Positions 53,701 to 64,000 of a stretch of 64,000 nt of DNA are shown piece by piece. The stretch spans positions 23,954,234 through 24,018,233 of the forward strand of contig NC_044014.1 in assembly GCF_900496995.4 (NCBI RefSeq), written 5' to 3'. This DNA comes from Aquila chrysaetos chrysaetos (Eukaryota > Chordata > Aves > Accipitriformes > Accipitridae). A model generated the notes under the pieces. It saw only the letters and a program-made list of their open reading frames with translations. It had not been told where the DNA came from and made no database searches. How positions within the stretch are numbered: position 1 is the first letter of the stretch; each line of letters begins with the position of its first letter. A program made the position numbers and the translations under genes.

Positions 53701-56700
53701 AGGCACTCAGCTGCCCTAGGACTGTATTTTGTACCTAATGTTGGCCAGCAGCAGATGTTTCGAAGGATAGTACGTGTGAGTTTGTAGTGAACAAGTTTTA
53801 ACAACCTTTCCTTTGGGGTAATTTTGTTCTTGGCCCATTTAAATTAATTACTTGCATTAGCATTATTATCATTAAAAATATAAGTACAAGTACTTGGTCC
53901 TCTAGGTGTTGTACAAACACTATGCACTATCCTTCTGTGATTCTTTTTTTTCTAAAGCGTGAGAGTTTATATCCCTGTCTTTTAAAAAACTATTTAATGT
54001 AACCAGCCTTCGTCTTCCATATAAATGTTTAATTTCGTGTTTAATTCCGTATTTAATCCAACTAAGCTCTCAGCCTCAATATTTTCTGACAATGAGAACC
54101 AAGATAATTTTATTCTCCATAGCACATCATTTCTTTTTATAGTTCCTGAATTAATTGCCTTGTGTTTACATTGAATCCCATCTGTCCTTGTGGTCTCACC
54201 TGTGAGAGGAAACAAGGGGCCTGGCTTTACATTCTCTGTTGTCCATTACTCTAGAGATAGTCTCTTTTCTAAAACTGTGGCATCTCCGTCTCTCTTCAGC
54301 CCAAACTGGCTAGGTATCTGCTAACATGCTGACTGTCTCTCTGTGTCTTCTCTTTCTGCTGGATGTTTAAGCTTTGGTAACCAGAACTGAATGCAGTTTG
54401 CCACGGGAGGTTGTGCCATCTGCTGATTATTTTCAGTATTATTTTCTATAGTAGCCAATGCTGTAAGTGATTTCAGTGCTGTATGTGTATTATGTATGTA
54501 TGCTGGAGCTAGCGTTAAACTTGCTAGTGTGGTCTTGGTGGCAGCCTAGCTACAACGGGATGGAGACCTGTCAAGGTTAATTCCCCTCATGTCTCAGGCA
54601 GGTGCAGCAGCTCCTCTGAGCTCAGAGTAGTTGCTGTAGGTACGCCTGGGGAGCGTAACGTAGCTCTGGGCAGGGAGCACCTAAACAGCTCTGCAGAGAT
54701 TTCCTTGGCTGACATACCTGTAGGGCTGATAGAGTCTGTCTTTGCAGCATTAGTCTGTTGGATAAGGCTAATGCACATACACTCTTTCCAGGAGCTGACA
54801 GCTCAGTCACTGCTGCTGGTGGCTGCACTGTGCCACGTGGATGCTGTGAGACAACTTCCCATTGCAGTGTGGCACATGCTGGTTATGTGGGAAAGGGAAC
54901 GTCACTGTGACTGGCTGGGAGCATTGGCAGGAGTAGAAATGTGGCTATGGTAACGGTCTAAGGAGCAGCTATTAGTGTTCCAGGTATCCTTCTTTGAGGG
55001 AATACCTCAGTGCTCTACAAAGGCTGACCCTGTGCCAGTGTCTTCCTGACCTGCAGTGTCTGGACTGGCACCCTTATCAGCTCTGTCTTGACACCAGTCC
55101 AGCCTTTGGCCAGCTGAAGCTGGATTAAAGATTTATCCCTTTTCTGTAGCTAAACACTGTTCTGATGATTTCTATGAATTAGGTTCTATGCTATAATTAA
55201 TCAGGCAGCTGTTTATTAACCTGGACAGGATGTCGATTACCCCTGTAATCCTTGTATGCTTGTAGCAGAGAATAACAGATCAGTTTCTCAGAAGTGTTAG
55301 TGGAAGCATTGGTGAAGAACCAGGAACATGGATATTTGCTATCTCAGGGGTAAGAGGGGTGGGCCTGCCTTTTGTCTGTCTTCCTTCCTTTCTGAAGCCA
55401 ATATCCTGAAGTCTCTTCACCCCCAAAAAAGCTGCATCCATCAACCAGTTGAAGACAGATTTTTATGTGTATATTCAGCAGTCAGATGAAAGGTTTTGAG
55501 ATATGAACTGCAACTGCACTGGTATTTAACACCATCTTGATAGACTTGCTGGGAGTTTCTTGCAGCTAAAGGGAACAGAATGGCCCCTGGTGGCAACCAG
55601 CTTGGGACCACTCCTTGTGGAATGAGGCACTGTGACCTGGACAGATGCACATCTCTTGGGCTGGATTTTTACTTGTTCAGAAAAATATTTAATTTCCCAC
55701 ACCAAAAATAAAAACTCGCTTGTGTAGTAGCCCACTCAGTCCTATTAAAATCCCTTCTACTAACCAGGGGCTGAGTATCTCTGAAATCAGTCAAGTGCCA
55801 AAACTGTCATGTCCCCTGGATCAACACCAATGGCTCACAAGGTATGCTAATAAATGGATTATACTGTGACTGTGTGGGGCTCTGTCTTATTTTTAATAAA
55901 GGAATCTGTTCCAAGGGCAGGGTTTAGGATTTTTTTCAGCACTGAATTAAGCTAATTAAATTTCTGTATTAATGTCATTTTTAGAGGAGCTTTAACATGC
56001 TAAAGCATGTTACAAAGTCAGCATCATGTTAGCTACCATTACAATGAAATGCAACAGTTCTTCAAATGCCACATTTTTGGCCATTTGGAACAGGTAAGGG
56101 GTATCTGCAGGTCAACTCATTGCACTTAAAACTTAACAGGATTTAATATATCAGCTTTGTAATTTGTTGTTATAGGTGATCTTTCTATACTACCTTTGAA
56201 CAAACTTGTTCAGCATGATTTAGTCTCCTTTCAGTCTAGGATTCATATGTCACCACTCTAAGAATCAAAGCCAACCTCTGGAAAAGTGGAAGTGGGAGGA
56301 GGGAAACGCAGTTTGAATGAGCCACCGATGCAAGAGCATTGTTCTACTCCCCCCCACTGCTGAAATCTGCATTGCTGTATAAAAAGTGCTTTGAAAAATA
56401 GTCCAGCTCCTTGCAAAGGTCACTGCTACTGACTTTCCCAAGTCATTAGCATTAGACTGGGGCTTGGTGTAGCTAATGCCTGCAGACTCCAAGTATTATA
56501 GTGTATAATTTTTTGCGTGTACTGACTCCAGCCTGCTGTTGGGAACTGACATGCACTCACTGAAGAGCTGCTTGTGGTTAACACCTCCCTCGCTTCATGT
56601 CTGCCTTTAGGGTTTTCTACACCTACCTACATTTCCTCTCTTGCTTGTGCAAAACTGGGAAGCACAGTGCAGGCATTTTAGATGGCCATCCATGTGTCAG

Positions 56701-58435
56701 CAGGCACTGTTGCACCAAGTGAGTTCTGCAATGCTCTTCTGTAGTCACTGCCTGGGAAAGAAACAAAAGTCGAAACTGTGGTTAAGTTTACAAGTCTGTC
56801 AAGTCTCGTGTTTTGTATTAAAGCACTTGACTGCTGCCTTCATGTGGTGAAAAGCTTTGGGAGGAGTGTATGGCATGAGTTTACTCGTTTCAGTTTGCCA
56901 GCTGTAGGGTAGCTGGCTTTGGATTTTGAAACTGAAATAGGAATCAGGAGGAAATTGGTCTTTACTTCATGCAGTTTTCTAACTAGGCTAGCTACCATAT
57001 TCATTGGGAGAGAGGAAGGTGGCCATTCACATATCACCACTGACACTAAAAAAATTCTTACTTGGGCACAATTTCCTCTTTCTAATGGAGGAAGACAGTA
57101 TACTGCTTGGACAACCTTGGGTTGCTGGGCTGGGTGCTGTGCCACTCTTAAACTGGCATGTCTAGAGGGGTACCTAGCATTGGTAGGAGGTTTCTCTAGA
57201 ATTGTGTTTATGTGCAAAAGTGAAAAGAGGAAGTAGAGCCAGCAAAATGGATCTTTAAGTACATGGATGATCCAGCCAGAGTCATTTATGCTTAGAAAGA
57301 CCATTGGATTTAAGACGTGCTGATGGAGGACAGACAAATTCAAACAAATTGGTGAAACCCCAGTGTACCACTTGATCTTCCCCTCCCTGCTTTTAAAATC
57401 TGACACATTCTGCCAGAGATAAAAGGCACCTTTCTCTTCACAGATTTTCAAAACTAGCCTGTCTCTTGAAAGGAAGAAACAGCTGCTTTGGATCAGCTTT
57501 ACCAAAAAGAAGCTGTGAAGCTGTGTTGCTCTGATGTCAGCTAAGCAAAAGGCCTTGTTTCTGCTATCTATTTCTATCTGTGCTGGCCCTCATACAGACA
57601 TCAGGGCAGCTGTGGCTTAAAGGGCTGAGCTGGAAACAGAGGTAACTCCCTGCTGGGCTCATGTTCAGTTGCTGCCCAACAGAAGAAACAAACGGGCAGG
57701 AATTAAAATTGCAGCACATTAATCCCACTGGGAAGCGTTTGCAGAGCATGTTGAGATTCCCAGCCCATGCCAGCCCTGGGGCTCAGAAGCCAGGTACCTG
57801 TCAAAGGTTTCCACGAGAAGAGGTCATGCAGCGGCGTGCTGTCGTGTTTGCCTGACGTGCTAGCCTGGACAGCGGGCCCTCCTCAAGGCGAAGATAGGGA
57901 GTGTTGGAGAGGTTTACTGTGGGAATGTAACTGGACAACTCAGCTGAAACCACTGTAAAAGCTTATACTTCTCTGTTACTTTCTTCTCAAAAGCAGAACA
58001 AAACCTCTTCAAAATACAACAACAAACCCCTCGTCTTTGCAGTTTAACTAATCTGCTCTGCTTGAAACTGAGCTGTATACAAAGAAGAAAATGTGCTTCT
58101 AAAGGTTAGTTCCTTCCTTACTCTTTTCCCCCTCCCCACTTGCATGTACAGGCTTGCTGGAGATAAAGTAGGATTACAACCTCCGATTGTGGGATAGAGA
58201 CCTGTTTAAGAGGGGACCCGTGTTCTATTCAGAGTACTGAACACTCTGTGGTATTTTAGAACCAGCAACCCAACACACTGGAGGAAAGCTCCTCTGCTTC
58301 AGGTTTACCATTTCATTATCTCTAGCAAGACTAAGAAGGAGATTTTCTGATTCAGCACAACTATACCAAGGTGTCAACAGAAACCCTTTTAACTCCCCAA
58401 ATATTTAAACCACAGCTAGGTTGATTAAGACTTGA
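50714..58435. other. Region downstream of the neurotrypsin-like gene: 3'UTR and intergenic, no gene supported
   Basis: The 3'UTR of the protease gene starts at 50714. The first canonical hexamers I notice downstream are AATAAA at 53334-53339 and 55895-55900; nearer variant signals may be used. No coding exon is defensible. The longest open frame is on the minus strand at 56840-57505 (221 codons), without recognisable homology. Confidence 0.5.
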
Positions 58436-58441
58436 GACATC

Positions 58442-58447
58442 TTTATT
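58442..58447 (-). terminator. Polyadenylation signal of the minus-strand gene
   Basis: TTTATT on the + strand reads AATAAA on the minus strand, 25 bases after the proposed stop at 58472-58474. It fits a very short 3'UTR for the gene extending to higher coordinates. Confidence 0.5.
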
Positions 58448-58471
58448 GTCCTACAAGGCTTATCTTCGCAG

Positions 58472-61400
58472 TTACACAGGTTTAACAATTTGCTTAAACA
58501 AACTTTGTTGTTGACACTTGGGGGTGATGCACTGTTTGAATCGGATGCCTCTGTTCAGATGAGGCAGGAGTGTCCACACACAAGATGCCTGAAGAAATAA
58601 GCAAAAAACGTGCCGCCACTCACTAAATTCCTACTACTGTTATATTTAACCATCCTGAATAAATATAGGTTGCTAGATTCAACACTAAATGTGATGACAG
58701 AATTATACAAATCTACTTTTCATCCCCCAAGAAGACATGGGAAATTACCTTGGGAAATGTATTAAAGTTTTGGATGGTAAGTTTTACAAGAGTTTGTCAC
58801 AGCATTTTGCAGGCACACGGCTGAAAATGAAGATCTGCCTAAAAAAGTTAGTAGCTTTTGAGTCAGCTTACAAAATCACCAGCTGTCAGTACCTGCTAAG
58901 GGCTGGTCACCTACCTAGAGAGGAGAGCTGGAAAGAGAAGCAGCTGATTTACTGTGGGAATCCCTAAGTCTCCTAAAGGAGGAGGATCCTGTTCAAAGAG
59001 CTTGCCTCCTGAGTACATCAGGGATATGAGATCTGCAGGTAAAATAGAATGAGATGAACACTCTTTACTGATAAGCATCCAGATAATTTTAAGATCGACT
59101 GATTTGTTTTACAGAGCACCCTGCAATAGGTCCTACTTGCTCAAGTAAGTAGGTCTAGAAAAAAAAAGATAAAATGTTTTCTCCCTTGCTTCTTACAGAA
59201 ACAGAGAAGTGACTGGGAGGTGTTACCTCTGTATCTAGCAGCCCAGGTAATTTTCAGTCATCGTGACATGCATAATATTTTTGTTAGTGTCTCCTCTTTC
59301 TTACACAAGAGGCCAGTTAAACATATATAACTCGGAAAGTGCTGACCGTTACCCACGCTCATGAGCACAAAACTTGTCAAGGTGCGTTTTCTTAAATGGA
59401 GTGCTGCCGTGTGGTTGTAGCAACCACACTTTTTGTAAGAGAGAACCTTATGTTGAATTGATAATTCGATTGACAATTGAACCTCCCACTGAATTCTGAT
59501 GGGAGACAGCATTAATTAATTTTTTTTAAATAAAAAGCTTCACATCCCTAACTCCAGATTATTTTTCTGACGAAATGCTGTACAGAATACATAGACTATT
59601 TTACCGTCCATGTAATATTGTACAGTGGTGTTCTTGCACTTCAGAATCACCTTTTCTTAGAAATCTGTTATTCCTGTATTTAAGTGCTAAAGTGCCTAAT
59701 CTTTTTATTTTGAAAGATTTAAGTGCTGAGAGGCAGCTATAGTGCAAATTTTGCTATGGCCAGTTTCATCTGAAGGAACAGGTTTCATAGCGTGTAGAAA
59801 GTTTCCGCTCCTGAAGATGTGAGAATCATGTAAATACAGCAGAGCAAGGTACCTATGAGTTTGAGGGATTACTTCCGTCAGCCAGGATCTGCTTACATAT
59901 ATTGCAGAATAGTGTATGTTGGCCTTGAGATGAATGAACGGACTTCCTATGTCTCCCAACAGTGATTCTTTACTTACTGACTGTACCCTCAAGAGCAAAT
60001 ACAGAAACCTGGCTTTTACAGCAAAGGCGTGCTGAGAGTCAGCTACTGCAGCACTTCCATCTTCTTTTCTGTGATTACCATTTTTGATTTCTAAAACTGT
60101 AGATTGATAGAGAAGGAATGTCACATTTAGAAACTTTCCTTGATTATTTTTTGGCAGACTGAAAATAAGCCAAGGAACCTATGTTTTTGTTAATGCCTGC
60201 ATCAAAAGAGGTTTCTCAGAGTATTTAGGAAGCTTTCAAGTATGTAACACTGCTAGTTAGGGTAATATGCTCTCTAGACAAACTGAGTTATCAATCGCTG
60301 GATTTCCATAAATGGGGTATCTAACCTGCTCTCTAGACAAAGGAGAGAGGTATTACTGCTTTCACTATCTTTTCATCTTAGCTGAGGAAATGTCCAAATG
60401 TGATATCAACTGAAAAAAAGAGGACTTGCAGTGTAACAGTTGTTTTCTTTCCCCTTGGAGAAATGGAGAACATCTCTTTCCAGTTCCTTTTAGCTTGATG
60501 TTACTCCTTTAATTTATCTGTGAACTTATAGTGCATATTAGAGCCTGCCAGACTGTCAGCTTTTGTAATGGCAGAAGAAAGAACAAAGTGTGAAAAAGAA
60601 ATGTTTCTGCAGGTTACTGTGAAAGGAAGAGGAAAATATACTTGTAACCTGTGAAATACAAGACACCAGACAAAATATGCTCAGTAATCCTTGCAGGCAA
60701 TATTATCTATAAATGTCATCTTATGCTTTCTGAAGAGCAGTAGTTATGGTCATACATGAGGTCTTAGCCATAATTGTTGTCTTCTGCTTTGTAACAACAA
60801 TTTTAATAGCTGTTGCAAAGTGTTCTCCTACTGACTCCATTTTCCATGTATGTATGTACATACCAGTCATTTGTCTCACAAACAGTGAATTCACTTTTGA
60901 ATAAGGCTTTAATATCAGGCATATGTTCATATTCTATAAGATTCCAAAGAGAGAACCTTGGACACCATCAGTTCAAAGTCTCCTGTGGAAAGGATTAGTC
61001 AAAGATTGGAAACTGCTCAATCCAAAGGAAGGAAATTTGTTTCCAGAGCTTGTGATTCCTCAGGGCGGCTTTGCTTTCAGCTTCCCAGTGTGCAGTGTCT
61101 GGGAAAGCTCCATGCATATTGCACAGCCACTTGTCTAGTTAGAAGCAGAGCAAGGGGAAACGAGCTGTGTGCTGTCCCTTCTTTTGTGCTAAAGCAGTAT
61201 TTGCTCCATCTGTTCTACAGGCCCAGTGTTTTGAAATAAATAACAATGGTAGTTGGTTGTAATGTCTCTGGAGATGTTTAATATGTGTTATTAACAGTGA
61301 TCAGTATATAGTGAAACAGTGATCTTCTAGGAGGAACAAGAACTTAAGATACGAGAATTATCTGTAGTTTGCCATAGTGTCATAGTGCCAGAACACAAGA

Positions 61401-63225
61401 AACCATTCCTCTGCATATTCAATGTATTACTTAGACACAAAGCCATATGTGTGCTTTAAAAATTTGCCTTTGCTTGTCATTTCTGAGTGCATTATCACAT
61501 GTGAAAAGACAATGAAATCTTTGCCGAGTCAGAATGTAGCTGAACAGCTGGGTCCCACTGCATCAGCAGTGATAAAATCTCTAGAGTGCTTTATTTTGTT
61601 ATTGAGTCTGTGTTAGATTCAAGCCATAGCAAGGATGTGTTTTACTTTCCATGTGATCAGAAATAAAACCACGCTGGATATGACTTGTAGAGTACCACAT
61701 GACTCACCAGTGAAAAGCAGACACTTCTGGGGTGCAATGCAGACTCTCTTTGATTTTTAGTCCCCAGTGAGAGCTTAAGACAGGAAACAAATGTAAATGT
61801 TGCAATTCTGCTTCAGGGTATGTGTGAGCGCTCATATGTGTCTCTCTCATATGAAATGCTGCATTTTGAAAATCGTGTATAACAGAGGCAGAGGAATTCT
61901 GAACAGCAATTTCCTTCCTCTGAAATAAGAGAGAAAGGAAAGGAAAAGAAAAAAAAAAAAAGGTAGTACATCCCTGTAAGGGAGAAACCATTCTAAGTGG
62001 CAACCTTGTCATCTCTGCAGGATTTCTTATTGAATGTCTTTCCTCCTAGCAGAGGACTGCTGAAATTGTCAGATCCTATTTTTCATGGTCTCCTCAACAG
62101 CGACTACAGTTTTTGTCTGTTGGGAGATCCACAAGGGAAAATACATGCCTGCCTCATGCAATAAGTTGGCTGGGAAAAAAATGGATGAGTGTTTATGAAC
62201 TCCTGTGCCTTTCCAAGCCATAGCCCTGAGGACAAGGAGAAGTGAGTAATCACACCTGCACTCCCTCACGTTAGCCAGGGGAACAACACACCCAAGTCTG
62301 GTCTGCACAAGCCAGAAGACACATTTTTTCAGTCTCTTGAAATGCATTTTAAGATAGCAGTGCAAATGTTCACCCTGCTTTGCTTGCCTCATTACTTCCA
62401 TGAGGTTTTCCATGCTTTCAGCCTGTGGTGTTTGAGAAAGTGAAAGCAAGATTTCTTTGGAAATTTCTGCAACTCGTGGTATCCCAAAGCTAGAAGAAGA
62501 AGGAATGGGAATGAGGATTGCTCCAATTTAATGCAGTTAAACATAATGTGCTGAAGCCCCCTTATAATTTGAAGCATGTCAAATTAGTCTTGAGTATCAC
62601 TCTCTAGTATTCCTCCTCTCCTCTGCCCTTTCTTGATGTAATGTGTATTCTCTCCTGGATTCTGGTAAAAGCTAACAGTGCTGTGTTGTACGTAATATTG
62701 ACAAAAGATATTTGGGAGTAGCACCAGGCTAATGCTATCACCGTATCTCCCTGCCCATTTATGCTGTTCCAAATACCATAACATCTAGGTCAGGGTGCTG
62801 AATCTCACCTGTAGTTACCACGTCAGTCCTTGGATGCAATGTGTTTAGTTTCTTATTTTGCTCTTCTTTCATCTCCTTTTCCCCTGTCAAAATACACTTT
62901 AAAATTTCAGCTGTATTTTTTTTATTCTTTTAGACTCCTACAATCTTCTAAATAATTTTTTCCTCACCAGGGAAACACTTTTCCTGCAGGTGAAACCCTT
63001 CTTTCATGCAACGCTCCACAAAGTACTGTGATACCTTCATGTAGCTCTGCTTTCTCATGTGGCATTGATTCTCTGCAATGCCCTTGACCCAGACTGCTAT
63101 TGATGTAACCTGTCAGAGCTCCCTTTATCAGGCAGGTGTGTCTCTCTGGAATTACTGCTGGGCACGAACAGGTCATTTGGCAGTACAAATTTGATCCAGT
63201 CGGGCATCAACGCAGGACAACTTTT
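58472..63225 (-). CDS. Unidentified multi-exon gene on the minus strand (3' part)
   Basis: I do not recognise this protein. Six candidate exons, in minus-strand order, have consensus splice sites and open frames: 63225-62968, 62883-62809, 62489-62270, 61919-61708, 58838-58749 and 58588-58472 (stop TAA). Phases join across most junctions: the 75-base exon is phase 1 on both sides, 62270 ends in phase 0 and meets 61919, and 61708 ends in phase 2 and meets 58838. Readable segments are KSCPALMPDWIKFVLPNDLF, YMKVSQYFVERCMKEGFHLQ, RVAEISKEILLSLSQTPQAE, HLHLFPVLSSHWGLKIKESL and WTLLPHLNRGIRFKQCITPK. Three places need one added base to stay open: about 63110 (AGG before TTACATC), the start of 62489, and about 58788. 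Each could be an assembly error, but a pseudogene or wrong exon choice is possible. No membrane segment or known motif is evident. A GTAAGA donor at 63991-63998 suggests an upstream exon just past the window. Confidence 0.45.
58972..61690. other. Putative large intron of the minus-strand gene
   Basis: Apart from possible short minus-strand open segments bounded by weak splice-like signals (for example about 59890-59972 and 59108-59150), I see nothing coding. The open frame at 59705-60124 (minus, 139 codons) contains one such segment but has no homology I recognise. Confidence 0.4.
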
Positions 63226-63229
63226 CTGT

Positions 63230-63990
63230 TGGATTAGCCAGAACACGAGAGACAGAACTCATACCTGGCTTGCATGGTGTCCTGCCTCTGCTCGCCTGCC
63301 TAGTGCACCTGTGGGATGTTGACCTTGCTGCATTTTGGGGACCTGTGTGGTAGATTTCTTGGAAGAACAACCTGTTACCAGCCTTAGCCAACACCTCGGA
63401 AAAAGTCTTGGGAGATGCACCAAGCCCATGTCAGGATGTTATCTGCAGCCTGGCATTAACCAATCATTAACATGGTGAAAAACATGAAAAGCCATTTTCA
63501 CCAATTTGTTTTCTTTCAATATTCATCACTGAGGAACAGGCAGCAACCCTGTGGCAAACAGGCCTCACTTTATTTTATGAAATTTTGTGCACACTGTAGA
63601 AATTTGTCTTCATTGTCTTTTCTGTGCATGTGTCTGTTCATTTGCTTCAAAGTTGTTGCCAGCTGCATCAGACACAGGGAGTTCAGGAGAAGGTGTAGGA
63701 AGGGACAAAATACCTGGAGTAGGGTAGTGCTGTGCCTCCCCAGACCAAGGGTGGGGAGACAGTGTGGTGGGTATACCCTGCTAAGATGGACAGACTGAAG
63801 AGTTGTGGCTGTGATACCAGCCTGGGAGTGTGGCGTGCAGTAGAAGTATGCACTCGGACAGAAATGGTGGGAGCAGAGAGCCTGAAAGCTGCTTCTTGGC
63901 AAAGAGCCCAGCACTTGGCAGAGCACCCAGAAACAAATCAAGACAAAACAGAACCATCCCAAATTAATGAAGGGATGCACTAAGCAAGGC
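63230..63990. other. Upstream intron of the minus-strand gene: nothing else seen
   Basis: No exon with both good splice sites and a compatible frame is seen between 63226 and the donor-like site at 63991-63998. The open frame at 63570-63980 (minus, 136 codons) looks random. Confidence 0.35.
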
Positions 63991-64000
63991 TTTCTTACCT

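Noticed and set aside
63226-63330. Extra exon just upstream of 63225 on the minus strand (ending GCAAGCCAG|GTATGA)
   Set aside because: It would leave an intron of only about 40 bases, too short for vertebrate splicing.

Overview
The window looks like vertebrate nuclear DNA, most probably from a bird. Genes are split into many short exons with GT-AG introns. Promoters sit in three GC-rich, CpG-rich islands (about 10.6-11.7 kb, 27.85-28.45 kb and 34.75-35.5 kb). Interspersed repeats are sparse: one LTR-like element of a kind I associate with bird genomes, and several worn MIR/CORE-type SINE relics. The gene order SEC24C - FUT11 - CHCHD1 matches the human 10q22 block. No bacterial, viral or CRISPR-type system is present.

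Layout, left to right, + strand unless stated: (1) 221-7251, the last eleven exons of SEC24C (COPII cargo adaptor), with a 3'UTR reaching about 9.2-9.7 kb; (2) 10917-19357, FUT11, complete in three exons and 514 aa, with an LTR-like element in its long second intron; (3) 19.9-27.8 kb, a stretch with no gene I can support; (4) 28066-30445, CHCHD1 (mitoribosomal protein mS37) in three exons; (5) 35454-50713, a complete 15-exon, 822-aa secreted serine protease with the neurotrypsin layout: signal peptide, kringle, four SRCR domains, trypsin domain; (6) 50.7-58.4 kb, no supported gene; (7) 58472 to beyond 63225 on the minus strand, the 3' part of a multi-exon gene that I cannot identify, probably continuing past the window edge.

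The main discovery candidate is the neurotrypsin-like gene. From memory of human maps, PRSS12 lies beside SEC24D at 4q26 in the same relative order and orientation, while SEC24C-FUT11-CHCHD1 at 10q22 has no neurotrypsin gene. The gene here therefore sits where a whole-genome-duplication partner (ohnolog) of PRSS12 would be expected: kept in this lineage and apparently lost in mammals. It is intact in all 15 exons, with a complete catalytic triad and a trypsin-type specificity pocket. The second candidate is the unidentified minus-strand gene.

A caution on sequence quality: SEC24C (two places) and CHCHD1 (one place) each carry single extra bases in short homopolymers that break the reading frame or a splice donor, and the minus-strand gene needs similar single-base corrections. 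Long-read assembly indels are the simplest explanation, but this cannot be settled here. The genes do not form a shared pathway; their grouping reflects ancient synteny.
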